Part shown: positions 21,216-33,369 of the stretch, piece after piece
Numbering within the stretch: the first letter of the stretch is position 1
How the letters are laid out: every line of letters starts with the position of its first letter
Assembly: GCA_963995525.1 (NCBI GenBank)
Contig: OZ023209.1
Coordinates: 32,051,295 to 32,115,294, forward strand
Reading direction: 5' to 3'
Length of the DNA stretch: 64,000 bases
Origin: Escarpia spicata
Taxonomy: Eukaryota > Annelida > Polychaeta > Sabellida > Siboglinidae
The notes under the pieces: model-generated
The model's database searches: none
Told to the model about the DNA's origin: nothing
The model's input: only the letters and a program-made list of their open reading frames with translations
Translations under genes and position numbers: made by a program

Positions 21216-23374
21216 GAGTTCTGCAGGGCTGTACCCTGTTGCGGCAATAGGTGGTACACCATCAACGCCTTCGTCGGATCGTCCTGCGCGAGCTGTTTCT
21301 TCGCGACCTGTACAGCCCTCTCCGCTTCCCCGTTCGACTGAGCGAAGTAGGGACTGCTGGTCACGTGGTTGATGAGCGCATCATTCGTAAACGCTGCGAA
21401 CTCGCGGGACTTGAACAGCGGTCCGTTGTCTGTAAATAGGATATCTGGATGGCCCCATCGTGCATTCACATCTTTTATCTTCGCAATCACGGCTGATGAA
21501 GATGTGTTGCTAAGATGTGAGACTTCGGTGTATCGACTGTAATAGTCGATCATGACGATGTAGGTTTTACCCCGGAAGTCGAACAAGTCTGCACCGACTT
21601 TCTGCCATGGACGGTCGGGCATCGGGGAGCTCTTGAGAGGCTCTCTCGACTGTGAGGATCTCTTCGTTTGACAGACAGCACAACGCGCTACCAGGCTCTC
21701 AATCGACTTCGACAAGCCCGGCCACCAAACTGTCTCGTTAGCTCGCGCGCGACACTTCGTGATCCCTTGGTGACCACTGTGGATCTTCTCGAGGATCTCG
21801 CTGCGCAACGACTGCGGGACGACGATCCTGCGAGCACGCACGAGGATTCCCTTCACGACACTCAACTCTGACCGAACGTGGTACAGATCGCGCAAGCATT
21901 CGTCTGCCTGCGAGATGTGTCGTGGCCAACCCCCAGACGTGTAAGCGATGACTCTCTGAAATGCGTCGTCGCTTTCCGTGGCGTCGCGAATGCGTCGTAG
22001 CATTGAGTAAAGCACGGGCACTGTCGATAGCATACCCTCGACGTACGACTGCACGGCATCCACAGAGTCCAGTCGCTGGTCGCACTGTAGAGGTTGTCGT
22101 GACAGAGTATCTGCGATCACCTGGTCTTTACCAGGCACATGCTCTGCGACGATGTTGAATCGCATCAGGCGAAGCAACAAGCGCTGACACCGAATCAGTG
22201 TCTGGTCGATATCACGAGAGTTGATCAACGGGATGAGAGGTTTGTGGTCAGTCAACAACTTGATCTTCTCCAACCCCATCAGATATCGGTCAAACTTTTC
22301 GCACGCCCATGTACACGCCAGACACTCTTTCTCAATGGCCGCATATCCCATCACCGCTTTCGTCAAAGTTCTGGAACAATACGCCACAGGCATCATCTGG
22401 TGGTCATGGACTTGCATCAGAACGGCACCGAGGCCGTATCCACTTGCGTCTGCACATATGACTGTGGGTAGTTTCACGTCGTAGAATGTGAGTACAGGAG
22501 TAGACGATATCATCTGTTTCAATTCAGCGAACCCCTTCTCATGCACGCTTCCCCACACCCACACGATGTCCTTGCAGAGGAGTTCGTTGAGTGGCTTCGT
22601 GAATCGGGCGAGGACTTTCACGAAACGTCCAAGGTAGTTCACCATTCCGAGGAAACGACGAAGTTGATGTATATTTTCGGGCGATTTCATCTCCTGGATG
22701 GCCTTCACTTTGTCTCTATTGACGCTGACTCCGTCTTTGCTGATCCAATGACCCAGGAACTCGAGCCCAGGTTGTCGCAAGGTACACTTGGCCTTGTTCA
22801 GCTTCAGTCCTGACTTCTCGATGATGTTGAACACCGTCTCGAGTCGTTGGTCGTGTTCTGCGATATTCTTCCCGCATACCAGAATGTCGTCCTGATACAC
22901 CGACACACCGGGGACATCGCGGAGAATGTCGCTCATTTCACGCTGGAATATCTCGCTCGCGCTACTTATTCCGAACGGTAGCCGTAGAAAACGGTATCGA
23001 CCGAATGGCGTGATGAAGGTCGTCAGTATGCTGCTGTCGTCATGAAGACCCAACTGCCAGTAGCCGCACGAGGCGTCCAAAGACGAGAACACCTCGGCCC
23101 CAGCCAGGTTGTGGATGACGTCTTCAACGGTTGGCAACACATATCGCTCGCGACTGATGGCGACGTTGAGACGTTTCAAGTCAACACAGAGGCGAATGTT
23201 CCCTCCTGATTTCGGCACGACGACTATGGGACTGCACCACTCTGTAGGTTCTGTCACTTTGACGATTACCCCCAAGCGTTCCATTCGAGCGAGTTCTGCA
23301 GCCACCTTGTCGAGCATCGGCAGTGGCACGCGTCTAGACGTGCTGCAGCTGTACGGCTGTGCATCAGATTTCAG
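21212..23374 (-). pseudogene. Pol: reverse transcriptase, RNase H, integrase
   Basis: About 720 residues are open. Counting from the Met at 23329, RT has the catalytic YQDD at 145-148, RNase H an aspartate at about 294 (ICADASG), the integrase zinc site H517/H520/C550/C553, and the DDE triad D581, D634, E668. The frame enters at 23374 directly from CR1 sequence, and the first residues match the block that normally follows protease. It ends early at 21212 because of a frameshift. Gene order RT-RH-IN places it in Ty3/gypsy. Confidence 0.92.
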
Positions 23375-23507
23375 TTACGAAAAGTGTAACATTTGTGCAC
23401 AGAAAACAGTCTTCTTAAAGACTACATAGACAGTGAATGGTGTAAACACAGTTGACAAAACTATTTTAAATAGCTAATTAGATTATTATTATTAAATAAA
23501 TTCTGAT

Positions 23508-24728
23508 ATGGCGCCTTGCAAGCGGCAAGTCAAGGCAAAGAGACACTTGGTGTGCGACGACTGCCACAGTTGGGTAGATTTTGCCTTATCCGGCTGTACG
23601 AAGTCATGGACAGAAACCAAGGAAGAGGGATTCACCTTTCAGTGCGTGGGGTGTTGGAAGGTGAAATGTCTGGAGAAAGAGGTAGCTAGGTTGGTAGATA
23701 TTGTGAAGGGGATGGAGATGAGAATCAGCAAGAAGACAGACGGAATGGAGAGAGACGACAGGGATAAAGTTGGGAATACTGTGAAACTGAAGGAGCAGAG
23801 TAGTGGCAACAAGACCGAGGAAAGGAGACTGAGAGGAGGGAAGGTGATCGGAGGGGAAGAAAGTGGAGGATCGACGGCAGGAAATGTGACAGGTGTGAAG
23901 GTGGCAGGAGAGAAAGTGACCGTAGAGAAAGAGGTAGGAGGGAAAAAGAGACGGGAGAGGAGAGAAGGAAATGCAATGGGAGGAAAGATGACAGGAAGAA
24001 AGGAAGTGAGAGTACATGTGACAGAAGAGAAGTCGGGAGGGACGATGACAGGAAGAAAGGTGACAAGAGAAACAGCGTCAGGAAAGAATGGAACGGACGA
24101 GATTGTGACGGGAGAGCAGAAGACAGGGGAACAAGATTACAACCAGACAGATGCAAACCGTAGAAAGAGCTACACTGAGGCAGTGATTGAGGGGGCAATG
24201 AGGAAAGAGAGGGTGTTTATGGGCGATTCGATTATGAGAAAGACAGATAAGACTCTAAGCGAGGGGGAGGACGTCGTTGTTTGTCTACCGGGGGCTAGGA
24301 TAGAACATGTAACTGAAAGGGTAGAGAAGGTACTGGGGCATGGCAAGGGAGGGTCTATACTAGTACATGTAGGGACAAATAACGCAGAGAGGGAGGGAAC
24401 AACTGGGATAGTTCAGAAGTACAGACAGTTAGTGAAGAAGTTAAAGAAGACAAGAGTACAACAGATTACCCTCTCAGGAATTTTGCCAGTAATGGGAGGA
24501 AGGGGGCCGACATATAGAAACTGCAAGAGGATGGCGATCAACGCACTAGTTGAGCAGATGTGTAAAGAAGAGGGGGTGGGATTCGTAGATTTATGGGGAT
24601 ACTTTGTTGGGAGGGAAGATATGTACATGAGAGATGGCCTACATCTAAGTGGAAAGGGGGCAGCAGTTTTCTCAGATAACTTGCTGCAATCTGTTGACAG
24701 TGGGACAGGCTGCATCTATTTAAACTAG
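23508..24728 (+). CDS. CR1 ORF1: zinc-finger plus SGNH-esterase protein
   Basis: 406 residues. Residues 16-54 carry a PHD-like cysteine arrangement (C16-x2-C19, C46-x2-C49), followed by a short helical stretch, then a Lys/Gly/Thr-rich low-complexity region (about 100-210). From about 230 there is an SGNH/GDSL hydrolase fold: GDS at 239-241 (block I), GTNN at 289-292 (block III) and DGLHL at 376-380 with the catalytic Asp/His pair (block V). Such esterase ORF1 proteins are known in CR1-group LINEs and are thought to act in RNP-membrane or nucleic-acid handling. Start chosen at the first Met after the 5' UTR. Confidence 0.88.
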   Translation: MAPCKRQVKAKRHLVCDDCHSWVDFALSGCTKSWTETKEEGFTFQCVGCWKVKCLEKEVARLVDIVKGMEMRISKKTDGMERDDRDKVGNTVKLKEQSSGNKTEERRLRGGKVIGGEESGGSTAGNVTGVKVAGEKVTVEKEVGGKKRRERREGNAMGGKMTGRKEVRVHVTEEKSGGTMTGRKVTRETASGKNGTDEIVTGEQKTGEQDYNQTDANRRKSYTEAVIEGAMRKERVFMGDSIMRKTDKTLSEGEDVVVCLPGARIEHVTERVEKVLGHGKGGSILVHVGTNNAEREGTTGIVQKYRQLVKKLKKTRVQQITLSGILPVMGGRGPTYRNCKRMAINALVEQMCKEEGVGFVDLWGYFVGREDMYMRDGLHLSGKGAAVFSDNLLQSVDSGTGCIYLN

Positions 24729-24739
24729 ATTCGCAGGGG

Positions 24740-25855
24740 GGATTCACAGAGAAGCCTGAAACTGGAGGAATAGATAAAGACAGCAGAAATAAATCGGCAA
24801 AGAACAGCCTGGAAAACTGTTCTGAATCAGGATATAAATGCATTTGTTTAAATGCAAGGAGCATAGTAAACAAAAGAAGTGAACTAAACATTATGGTAGA
24901 AGATATTGACCCTCACATAATAGGTATAACCGAATCGTGGGCCACCACTGATATATCAGATGCCGAATTGGGACTAACAGGATATGTAATGTTTAGGAAA
25001 GATAGAATAGGAAGAAAGGGAGGTGGAGTTATTTTATATATTAAAGAATCTATCCAGGCTTATGAAATAAAATTAGAAAGAGAAGCAGATTGCGAAGAAG
25101 CTGTTTGGTGTAACATAGTTACAGGAAACTTAACGTTAACAGTTGGGTTAGTTTATCGAAGTCCAAACATAAGCATAGAAGAGAATGAAAAAATACAAAA
25201 CGCTATAAGGGAAGTAAGCAAACGGAACTGTATTATTATGGGGGACTTTAACCATGGGCATATACAATGGAAATCTCTACAGAGTATGGGGAGTGAGGAC
25301 CACAAGTTTTTAGTTTTAATACAAGATAGTTTCCTTTCTCAACATGTGCTAGAACCAACCAGGGGAGAGAATGTGTTAGACTTAGTTTTGTCCTCACAGA
25401 AAGAATTAGTTGACAATGTCAAGATATGTGAGCCACTGGGGAGTAGTGATCACAACCAGATACATTTTACCATCAAAGTAAAACCAGAAAGGAATAGTAA
25501 AAAGCAGTATAGGAGAAATTTCCACAAAGGAAGGTATAAGGACATGAGGAAATATTTAGCAAAGATAGACTGGAATAACACACTGAAGAATAAGACAGCA
25601 ACCGAATGCTGGAATATCTTAAATAGTGAAATTAAGTGCATAGTCGATAAATTTGTACCTTTCAAAAAACAAGGGAAACGGTCTAAAAAGAAACACTTAT
25701 CGAAAGAAGCCATTAGAAAAATTAAGTATAAACAAATGATGTGGAAGTCATATAGATGTACTGGAAATGATGAAGACTACAACGTTTATAAAGAAGCACT
25801 TAATCAAGCTACAGCTGAAATTAGAAATTCAAAGAGAAGCTATGAAAAAAATTAG
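24740..25855 (+). pseudogene. CR1 ORF2 N-terminus: APE endonuclease
   Basis: The frame is open from before the ORF1 stop, but the first Met is at 24893, inside the endonuclease fold. KCICLNARSI is visible upstream of that Met. From the Met, MGDFN lies at 116-120 and the catalytic SSDH at 184-187. The endonuclease nicks target DNA for target-primed reverse transcription. The frame closes at 25855 through loss of one A in a poly-A run (about 25844-25851). Confidence 0.88.
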
Positions 25856-25856
25856 C

Positions 25857-27603
25857 TAGTAATATAAAACATGACAGTAAGAGTTTTTATGCGTATATTC
25901 GAAGCAAACAGAAAGTTCAGGATAAGGTCGGTCCTCTAGAAGATAGTGCTGGAAATACAATATCAGAGGGATTCTTAATGGCAGAAGACCTGAATGAGTA
26001 TTTTAGTTCAGTGTTTACCAGGGAAGATATTAGTTCACTGCCAGTACCAGAGGCTAAGTTCAAGGGGGCAGATTCAGACTATTTAGGACAGTTAGTTGTA
26101 ACCTCGGAAATGGTAGCTAAGAAAATAAGGGCTATGAAGGATAATAAATCACCTGGAGTGGACGGGATTCCGCCCAAACTACTATTGGAAATTGTAGAAC
26201 AAATTAGCGCACCGCTTGCAACAGTTTTCAATTTGTCATTAGAAGAGGGAGTGGTTCCTTTAGAATGGAAAGAGGCAAACATTATACCGTTATTTAAAAA
26301 AGGTTCGAGAAACAAGTCAGAGAACTATAGACCAGTGAGTTTAACATCAGTGATTTGCAAATTATTAGAAAGACTAATTAAAGATCACATGGTGGATTTT
26401 CTTGTTAAACATAACTTGATAAACCCATCTCAACATGGGTTTTTAAAAGCGAGGTCATGCTTAACAAATATGTTATGTTTTTTGGAAGACATCACTAGGT
26501 GGGTAGATGAGGGATCACCAGTAGATATCATCTATTTAGATTTTCAAAAAGCTTTCGACAAAGTACCACATCAAAGATTACTCCTTAAGCTAAAGGCCCA
26601 TGGCATAGGAAATGGTATAATAAACTGGATAGAAAAATGGCTGAATGACAGAAGACAACGTGTAGTAGTTGATGGGGAGGCTTCAAACTGGAAATCGGTA
26701 TTGAGTGGGGTACCACAGGGATCAGTACTAGGACCTATATTATTCTTAATATATATCAACGATTTGGACGATGATATAACAAGCAAGGTGTTAAAATTTG
26801 CGGATGATACAAAAGTGTTTAGAAGGATTAAAAGTGATGGAGACAGACAGCATTTACAAGATGATCTTGATAGGTTGATCAAATGGTCTGAAAAGTGGCA
26901 AATGCTGTTCAATTTTGGGAAATGTAAATGCCTCCACACAGGTCATGGGAATGAAGAGGTAAAATATAAAATGGGGGGTACTGTTCTAAGTACTACTGTA
27001 AAAGAAAAGGACTTAGGGTTAACCATTAGTGCTGATATGAAGGTTTCAGAGCAGTGCGGAATTGCAGCGTCAAAGGGAAATCAAATCCTTGGCTTAATTA
27101 GGCGAAATATAGCGTATAAGAAAAAAGAATTAATAGTACCGCTGTACAAAACAATAGTGAGGCCTCATTTAGAATATTGTATACAAGCATGGAGGCCATA
27201 TCGCAAGGACATAGATATGCTAGAAAGAGTACAGAGGAGAGCGACTAAAATGATACCAAATCTGAGGGATCTTAGTTACGAAATACGCCTAAAAGAATGT
27301 GGTTTAACAACACTAGAGACCAGGAGATTGAGAGGAGATCACATAGAAGTGTTTAAAATATTGAATGGTTATGAAAATATTGATAGAAACATTTTTTTCT
27401 CAGTTAAGAAAGATAGAAGGACCAGAGGACATGAAGCTACATTAGTAAAGGAGCAGTGTAGATTAGATATAAGAAAGTTCTCATTCTCACAAAGGACTGT
27501 AAATGAATGGAACAGATTATCTCCTGATTGTGTTGGTGCTAGTAGCGTGAATATGTTTAAAAATAAAATCGACACACACCTTAAAAAGGCGGGATACATG
27601 TAG
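25857..27603 (+). pseudogene. CR1 ORF2 C-terminus: reverse transcriptase
   Basis: Continues ORF2 in the next frame; first Met at 25978. Contains the RT fingers (NKSPGVDGIP), LDFQKAFDKV, SGVPQGSVLGP, FADD at 274-277 from that Met, and the CR1-typical C-terminal tail (SFSQRTVNEWNRLS). All RT catalytic motifs are intact, so the frameshift upstream is the only visible defect. Confidence 0.92.
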
Positions 27604-27702
27604 ATAAAAAGTATTGGACTCTCGATAAGCTAAAAGGCTTCCTTGTCCAACTGCCATCCAGAGTAATTTTCTGGATGGCAATCTTGTTAAATCTTGTTAA
27701 AT

Positions 27703-28950
27703 CTTGATGTGTACGCGCCGGGTCTTCAGCTCACCAAGCTCTCCAAACACGTCAAGGTCATAGAGGTCGGACGTGTGAACGTTGTCGAGCCGCGCTATCA
27801 AGCTTAGATGGACCGCCGCAGCTCTGCTGAGCAGGTTTTCCTTCAAACCTGGTATGACGTAACAGTGGACGTTCGTCACCTTTCGTTTTCGCAATATCTT
27901 CGCTATGAAGTGACCATCACAGGACAGTTTACCACCCGGTGAATCTAGCGAAACGTTGGCCGACTTCAGCTTCGGTCGCTCGTGGAGTTGACGATAGGTT
28001 TCAGACGAAATGACGGTGACATCTGCGCCGCAGTCAATCTTGAAATCCACTACCGTGCCATTCATCTCCACTGATGTGTGCCAGGATGGCTCGTCGTGTT
28101 CCTTGGACTCGACGGACCCAAGGAAGAACTCAGACGGCTCTACCCCGACTGCCGAAGTGATTTCGTGTACGTTTCTTCTCGCCGAACACCGTTTCGCGAA
28201 GTGACCCTTCTTGTGGCACAGTTTACAGTAGGCGTTCAGCGCCGGGCACTCTGATCGTGTGTGCTGATGGTAGCCACACGCGTCACATGTCTGGACGACT
28301 GACTTTGCATGCCTGTGAGGAGCATTCCGTGGTGTAGACGGCTTGAATGGCGGTTTTTCACGTCTACCACCCGGACTCCGCTTCACCTCGTTGATGACGC
28401 CTGCTGCCGGTCTAGTTTCGATCGACTTGATTTGCTGTCTAGACGCCTCATCCGCCCGACACATTTCAACAGCACGCCCGAGAGTGAGGTCAGCTTCGCG
28501 CAGAAGCCGTCCTCTCACCGCATTATCGCGCAACCCTAGGACAATCCTGTCCCGGATTAGCTCATCTCGCAGTTCGCGGTAATCACACGTCGCTGCGAGA
28601 TGTTTGAGTTCGGTGACGTACTGGTCGATAGACTCTCCTTCATGTTGTGTTCGAGTGTTGAGTTTATAGCGCTCGAAAGTCACATTTGTCTTAGGAATGC
28701 AATAACTTTCGAATTTCTCCTTCAACGGTTCGAGCTTATCCGCCTCTTCTTCGGTGAACTGGAAGGTGTTGTAGATCTCCAGTCCCTCTTCCCCGATCAC
28801 ATGAAGAAAGATTGCACACTTCACTGGGTCGTCTTTGACATCAACCCCGGACGCTCTTGCATAAAGCGTCCATCGCTGGATCCATCTTTTCCACGTTTCT
28901 GATACGTTGCCGGAAAAGGACATCGGCCCAGGGGGCGAAAGAGTCTCCAT
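27703..28950 (-). CDS. Gag with zinc knuckles and aspartic protease
   Basis: 417-residue open frame whose last bases are CR1 sequence. Residues 1-190 resemble retrotransposon gag (W-rich start, ESIDQYVTEL). Two CCHC zinc knuckles are at 222-235 and 242-255. The protease active site reads DCGAD at 306-310, with Cys in place of the usual Thr/Ser of DT/SG. Gag packages the RNA and the protease matures the polyprotein. The frame would continue straight into RT without the LINE, so gag and pol probably form one polyprotein. Confidence 0.9.
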
Positions 28951-29160
28951 TATGTGTGCCTATCTTCTTCGCATTACGATCCCCGTTGCTAAGGTATACG
29001 TCAAAGCCACCTATTAACGCTCACGCGGAGAATCGTGTCTAAGTGCCCCGATATACGCATTTTGTTTGAAATCGCGTAAAGGGGACTTGCATAAACGTTC
29101 ATGGTTTAATGTTCATCACAATTCATTCATGATCTACCGGTTTATGCGCGTGTATTCATC

Positions 29161-29177
29161 AAGATACGCTACCACCA
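29161..29177 (-). promoter_or_regulatory. Primer binding site
   Basis: On the minus strand, TGGTGGTAGCGTATCTT directly follows the 5' LTR. TGG pairs with the CCA end of a tRNA; which tRNA cannot be said. Confidence 0.75.
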
Positions 29178-29285
29178 TGTAAGATACAACAAAACAGCAT
29201 GTGATCGTCGCAGGAAGCCGTGTATTTCGTAAAGGTGTCACACGACAAGATTAGGTCAACAATATTATAGTCGAATAATATGACA
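29178..29285 (-). repeat. 5' LTR, 108 bp
   Basis: Identical to the copy at 20389-20496. Flanked on the right by target-duplication GTGGA. Confidence 0.95.
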
Positions 29286-29383
29286 GTGGACATCAGCGTC
29301 TCGGGGAGATAGTGTTTTGGCGCCTTCAAATTACCGTATTACTGTGTATACTAATGTTGTCTTTTGTGTGTCGGTTCGTCTAG

Positions 29384-29497
29384 GCTATGATCCATGCAAG
29401 TCAAATCCGTGCAAGAACAGAGCTACGTGCACAACAGATAGAGCCGTAAATTATAAATGCATATGCAGTGGTAATTTCTTCGGTGTTACGTGTACAG
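29384..29497 (+). CDS. EGF-like exon
   Basis: Phase 1-1, 114 bp, acceptor gtctag, donor GTAAGC. It reads YDPCKSNPCKNRATC then VNYKCICSGNFFGVTC. It lies 94 bp after the LTR target site. Confidence 0.9.
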
Positions 29498-31580
29498 GTA
29501 AGCACTTCTATGCTATTCTTAAATATTATTATATTCTAACTTATCTAGCAATGGTATTATTCGTGCGTTACATGTATATATATATATATATATATAAATA
29601 TATTTGAAATGGTTCGCTCTTTGCCCATGTGTACGCATTGATGTTCTTGTTGGTCATATGTGCACAATATAAATTATGTACAGGTAGTCTGTGTGTGTGA
29701 GAGGTGTGCGTGTGCTTGTGCTTGTGCGTGTGCGTGTGTGTCTGGGAGTTTTGTTAGCATACAAAGCCAAATTGTCCCCAATCCTGCCCTTTGATAATGT
29801 TTAAAAAAAACACTATGAAGCATTGTACAAAAAGGGCAAAGTCCAGAAAGGGTAATTTAATTAAGTAATGTTAATTAAGTAATGTTAATCAGTAAATTAG
29901 TTCAATAGCTTTATCCAGTTAATTAATGTTTATTGGTGAATAATTGGCAATTAGTTTTAATTTAGTTAGTGTTTATTAATGGTAATTGGTGTTAATTAGT
30001 GGTATTTATTATATAAATAATTTTGATTACGAATTTCATAAGTATGCTTGACCATTCATTAGTTAATGGTCAAAGGTAAACTTAATTATGTTTAATTAAT
30101 TATGACAACTTACTCATTACTAGTGAAGGTAACGCCTTTTTGCTACAGTTGCTTGAAGCATTGCGGACACGACAAAAGTTCTTAACATTTATTACATGAG
30201 AGGATTTAGTAAGTGACAGAGGTTATTAGAAGCATTGAGTACATGCTAAACAATGAATTAATATCAAATAATTAATAAATGGTTAATGTCAACATCAGAC
30301 AACCTTGTTTATGACTATTTAAATAATATTAACAATCATATGTTTCTAATTACGTTTTTCTGTTAAGTAGGCTTGGCCACTCATTAGTTAATGGTTAAAC
30401 GTTACTTAACTAGGTAGATTATTTTTGACCATAAACCCATTACTAGTGAAGGTAGTCAGTGACCGGGACGCGAGTGCAAGTAACTCTCCCCGGTGTGTCA
30501 TGCCGTTTTATTTCTTCGCATAGCGAGCGAAAACAGACGTATTTTCAAGCAACTTTCCTCAACTCTTCAATCTATTTTGCCCAATTATGCGTACTGTGTA
30601 GATTATCGAATACCATGATGGAAATATCGCTCTTTACATTAGCTTATGATATAGTAGGGCCTAGTTATTGAGCACGTTTGTGAAATGTATTTCGAAAACA
30701 CTCCTGTTTCACGTTCGTAAGCTCATAAGGAGTTTCCTTATTAGCCCAATATCTTAGTGAAATGTTCAGCAGAACCCGAATTGTGAAACCATATAACAAT
30801 AATTAGCATTGAAGTTACGTGTACAATTGTCGGTACGAACGAGATTCTGGGCTGTTGTTGACTTGTGTTTAAAATACTTAAAAAAAATTGAGGTATCCTT
30901 AAGCGAAAGTATATTTGTAACACGAAAGGACTACAACAATAATTTAAAAATAAATATTGCCATATTGTATGAATCCGTCCTGTGGGGCAAAGCGTACCCC
31001 CTTTCTAAATTGCAATGGACCTTTTGTTTGTTTGCGTAAACTAAACCCAGTTAATATATAGCACAAGATTTTTAACATCCATTTATGGAAAGAACCCCAT
31101 TCACGTGTTAAATAAATATAATCACGTGCTGGTTTTGTAATTGATATTAATACAATACATTTATCTGAATAGGGAAGCTTTTGGACATTAATAGGCTCAA
31201 TCTTTTGATAATCGTAAAGAATAGTTATCAGTATAAATATAAAACAAACATACCATATTATATACATGAATGGGTCCACAGTGTAACAAAGTGCATTATG
31301 CCCCAAGCAACGACATTTGAAAAACGTATAGAACTGTCACTCAAATTGTATTGTGTGTTTGTCTTGTAGTTACTGCAGTTATGTAACTCAAATATTATTG
31401 ATATAAGTTAGGTGTATATATGTGAATGTATGACTTTTTCCGTAGCGCAAAATAGGTAGATCAAATAGGTAGATCAAATCGCCTTTGTCATCACTAAAGG
31501 ACGCGCTTTGTCCCTTACTACCCTACAGAACATGTGTGTGTGTACTCTTTGTTCTAACTATTGAAATGCTTTTTCCACAG
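29498..31580. other. Large AT-rich intron with a direct repeat
   Basis: No coding sequence recognised. A (TA)n lies at 29575-29600 and a (TG)n-like tract near 29688-29745. Segments at about 30045-30130 and 30365-30455 are diverged direct repeats (both with cattagttaatgg and cattactagtgaaggta) about 320 bp apart. Confidence 0.6.
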
Positions 31581-31694
31581 AATCGGACGCATGTAGGAGC
31601 AACCCTTGCAATAATGGTGGGACATGCAAAAAGGCAGGGACTTCACATTTCGAGTGTCTATGTCAGGTAGAATACTCCGGTACAACGTGTGCAG
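31581..31694 (+). CDS. EGF-like exon
   Basis: Phase 1-1, 114 bp, strong acceptor ctttttccacag, donor GTAAAG. It reads SDACRSNPCNNGGTC then TSHFECLCQVEYSGTTC. Confidence 0.92.
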
Positions 31695-31824
31695 GTAAAG
31701 AGCGTCAAATACAATTATATAGTTACAATGTACTATGTTGCGATATTTTGTAAGGGAAAATTACATCATAATAATTACTTTTTACTTGCACGAATTCACG
31801 CACACGCAAGTATACACGCACACG

Positions 31825-32190
<366 letters not shown>

Positions 32191-32238
32191 CGCAATGAAT
32201 GAAGAATGTTTATTTTCGACAAAATATTTCATTTACAG

Positions 32239-32364
32239 AACACTACGGTAATGCGGGAAAACATATCTATGGAGATATGGTTACGCACTTCGCGACAATT
32301 CCAGATGATGCCATTTTCTTCCGACAAGCCTTGCCAATGTTGAAGATACGAGGCTTACAACTAG
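32239..32364 (+). CDS. Candidate phase 1-1 exon, no known domain
   Basis: 126 bp open between a good acceptor (tttcatttacag) and donor GTAAAT, phase 1 at both ends like the neighbouring EGF exons. It encodes 41 residues without cysteine (starts HYGNAGKHIY, ends KIRGLQLG). I do not recognise it. It may be a linker exon of the EGF gene or a chance frame. Confidence 0.5.
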
Positions 32365-33048
32365 GTAAATATGCATTGCAAATAGGTGGTATTCTGTCTA
32401 CATTCACATGCTCCCACTTACACACCATACCTACCTACCGGGTTTATTTTACATATACATGTGTATTACATAGGGTATATAATAACATTTAGTTACAGTT
32501 ATTCTTAATTGACTAGGCCTACATGAGTTATTCTATTGTAAAATATATATTAGAAAATCCAATACATCGATATATTTAGTGCATGCCCCTGTGTCATAAC
32601 AAATGCTTTCGTGCAGAATCTTTATTAAAAGAACAATTTCATTTGATTTTGCATGTTTTGGTAGTAGACTTCTAACAAAATTTGAGTGACAATTTTTCTA
32701 AGCTGGATATGTTTACCAAATTTAATACGGCCACCATCATACAAATTGTATAAATCTACGTCATAACGTTATTTTATATAATTCCTGTTCGTGATTATGA
32801 TTGTGTCTTGGATGCATAGTATTGACTATACCCGTTTATGTTAATACATGTGTCTAGTGGAGGCCCGCCATCTTGAATTTTAAAATGGCGGTAACAAAAA
32901 AGGAGAATTACCTGATGCCGACTGCACTGTTGCGCTCTATCTGTATCATTCTTTTATTAATACTACTATGTGTACTCAAGTTATTTTATAATCGTTAAGA
33001 AAATTTGAATGCCAATCCTCCGTAACCATTTCTCCAAGGTACACAAAG
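32365..33048. other. Intron, nothing recognised
   Basis: AT-rich sequence without an open frame or repeat that I can support. Confidence 0.5.
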
Positions 33049-33369
33049 TCATCTACTTGCGTGATTTTCGTCATATCCAACCTGATGTTCAACTCTTCTC
33101 TGCGGTGTCCAACATATATCACATATGCTCATTCTCAGACAGTGCTTCTTGATCACGATGTCGACTAGCTTGTTGGCGGCACGATAGAAGAGTGTTACGT
33201 TTGCCTGTGCTCGCCGCTCCTGTAGGGTTTGTAGGTTCAGCTCTTCCAGCATGGCTATCACTGCTCTAAGGGCTGTAGTCACGCTTTTTGAAGCGTGCAG
33301 GTCTTCTCTGCACGACTTCGTGCTTTTTGGTGTTTTCATGTGTGTAAGGATCTCACGCTCTAGAACCAT
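33049..33369 (-). pseudogene. LINE C-terminal fragment
   Basis: A 106-residue frame with SKSVTTALRAVIAMLEELN, TLQERRAQANVTLFYRAANK and LVDI resembles the C-terminal tail of LINE ORF2 (the E/QERR..A...LFYK..N.LVDI block). No RT core remains. Confidence 0.6.

Larger units (their letters stand above)
23375..27702 (+). mobile_element. CR1-clade LINE, nearly intact
   Basis: A 4.33-kb non-LTR element with a short 5' UTR, ORF1, ORF2 and a 3' tail of short repeats (AATCTTGTTA about 2.5 times). Both borders fall within one codon boundary of the host retrotransposon gag-pol frame, and no target duplication is visible. Only one frameshift (near 25850) separates it from an intact element. Confidence 0.9.
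20389..29285 (-). mobile_element. Ty3/gypsy-like LTR retrotransposon (complete, interrupted)
   Basis: Identical 108-bp LTRs at both ends start TG and end CA and are flanked by the 5-bp direct repeat GTGGA (20384-20388 and 29286-29290). The coding strand is minus: 5' LTR, primer site, gag with protease, reverse transcriptase/RNase H, integrase, polypurine tract, 3' LTR. A CR1 LINE (23375-27702) is inserted in the opposite orientation inside the gag-pol frame. Without it the element would be about 4.57 kb. Identical LTRs suggest recent insertion; the LINE and one frameshift make it inactive now. Confidence 0.93.

Noticed and set aside
23604..24198. Minus-strand Ser/Leu/Pro-rich frames over CR1 ORF1
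   Set aside because: Antisense shadow of the purine-rich ORF1.
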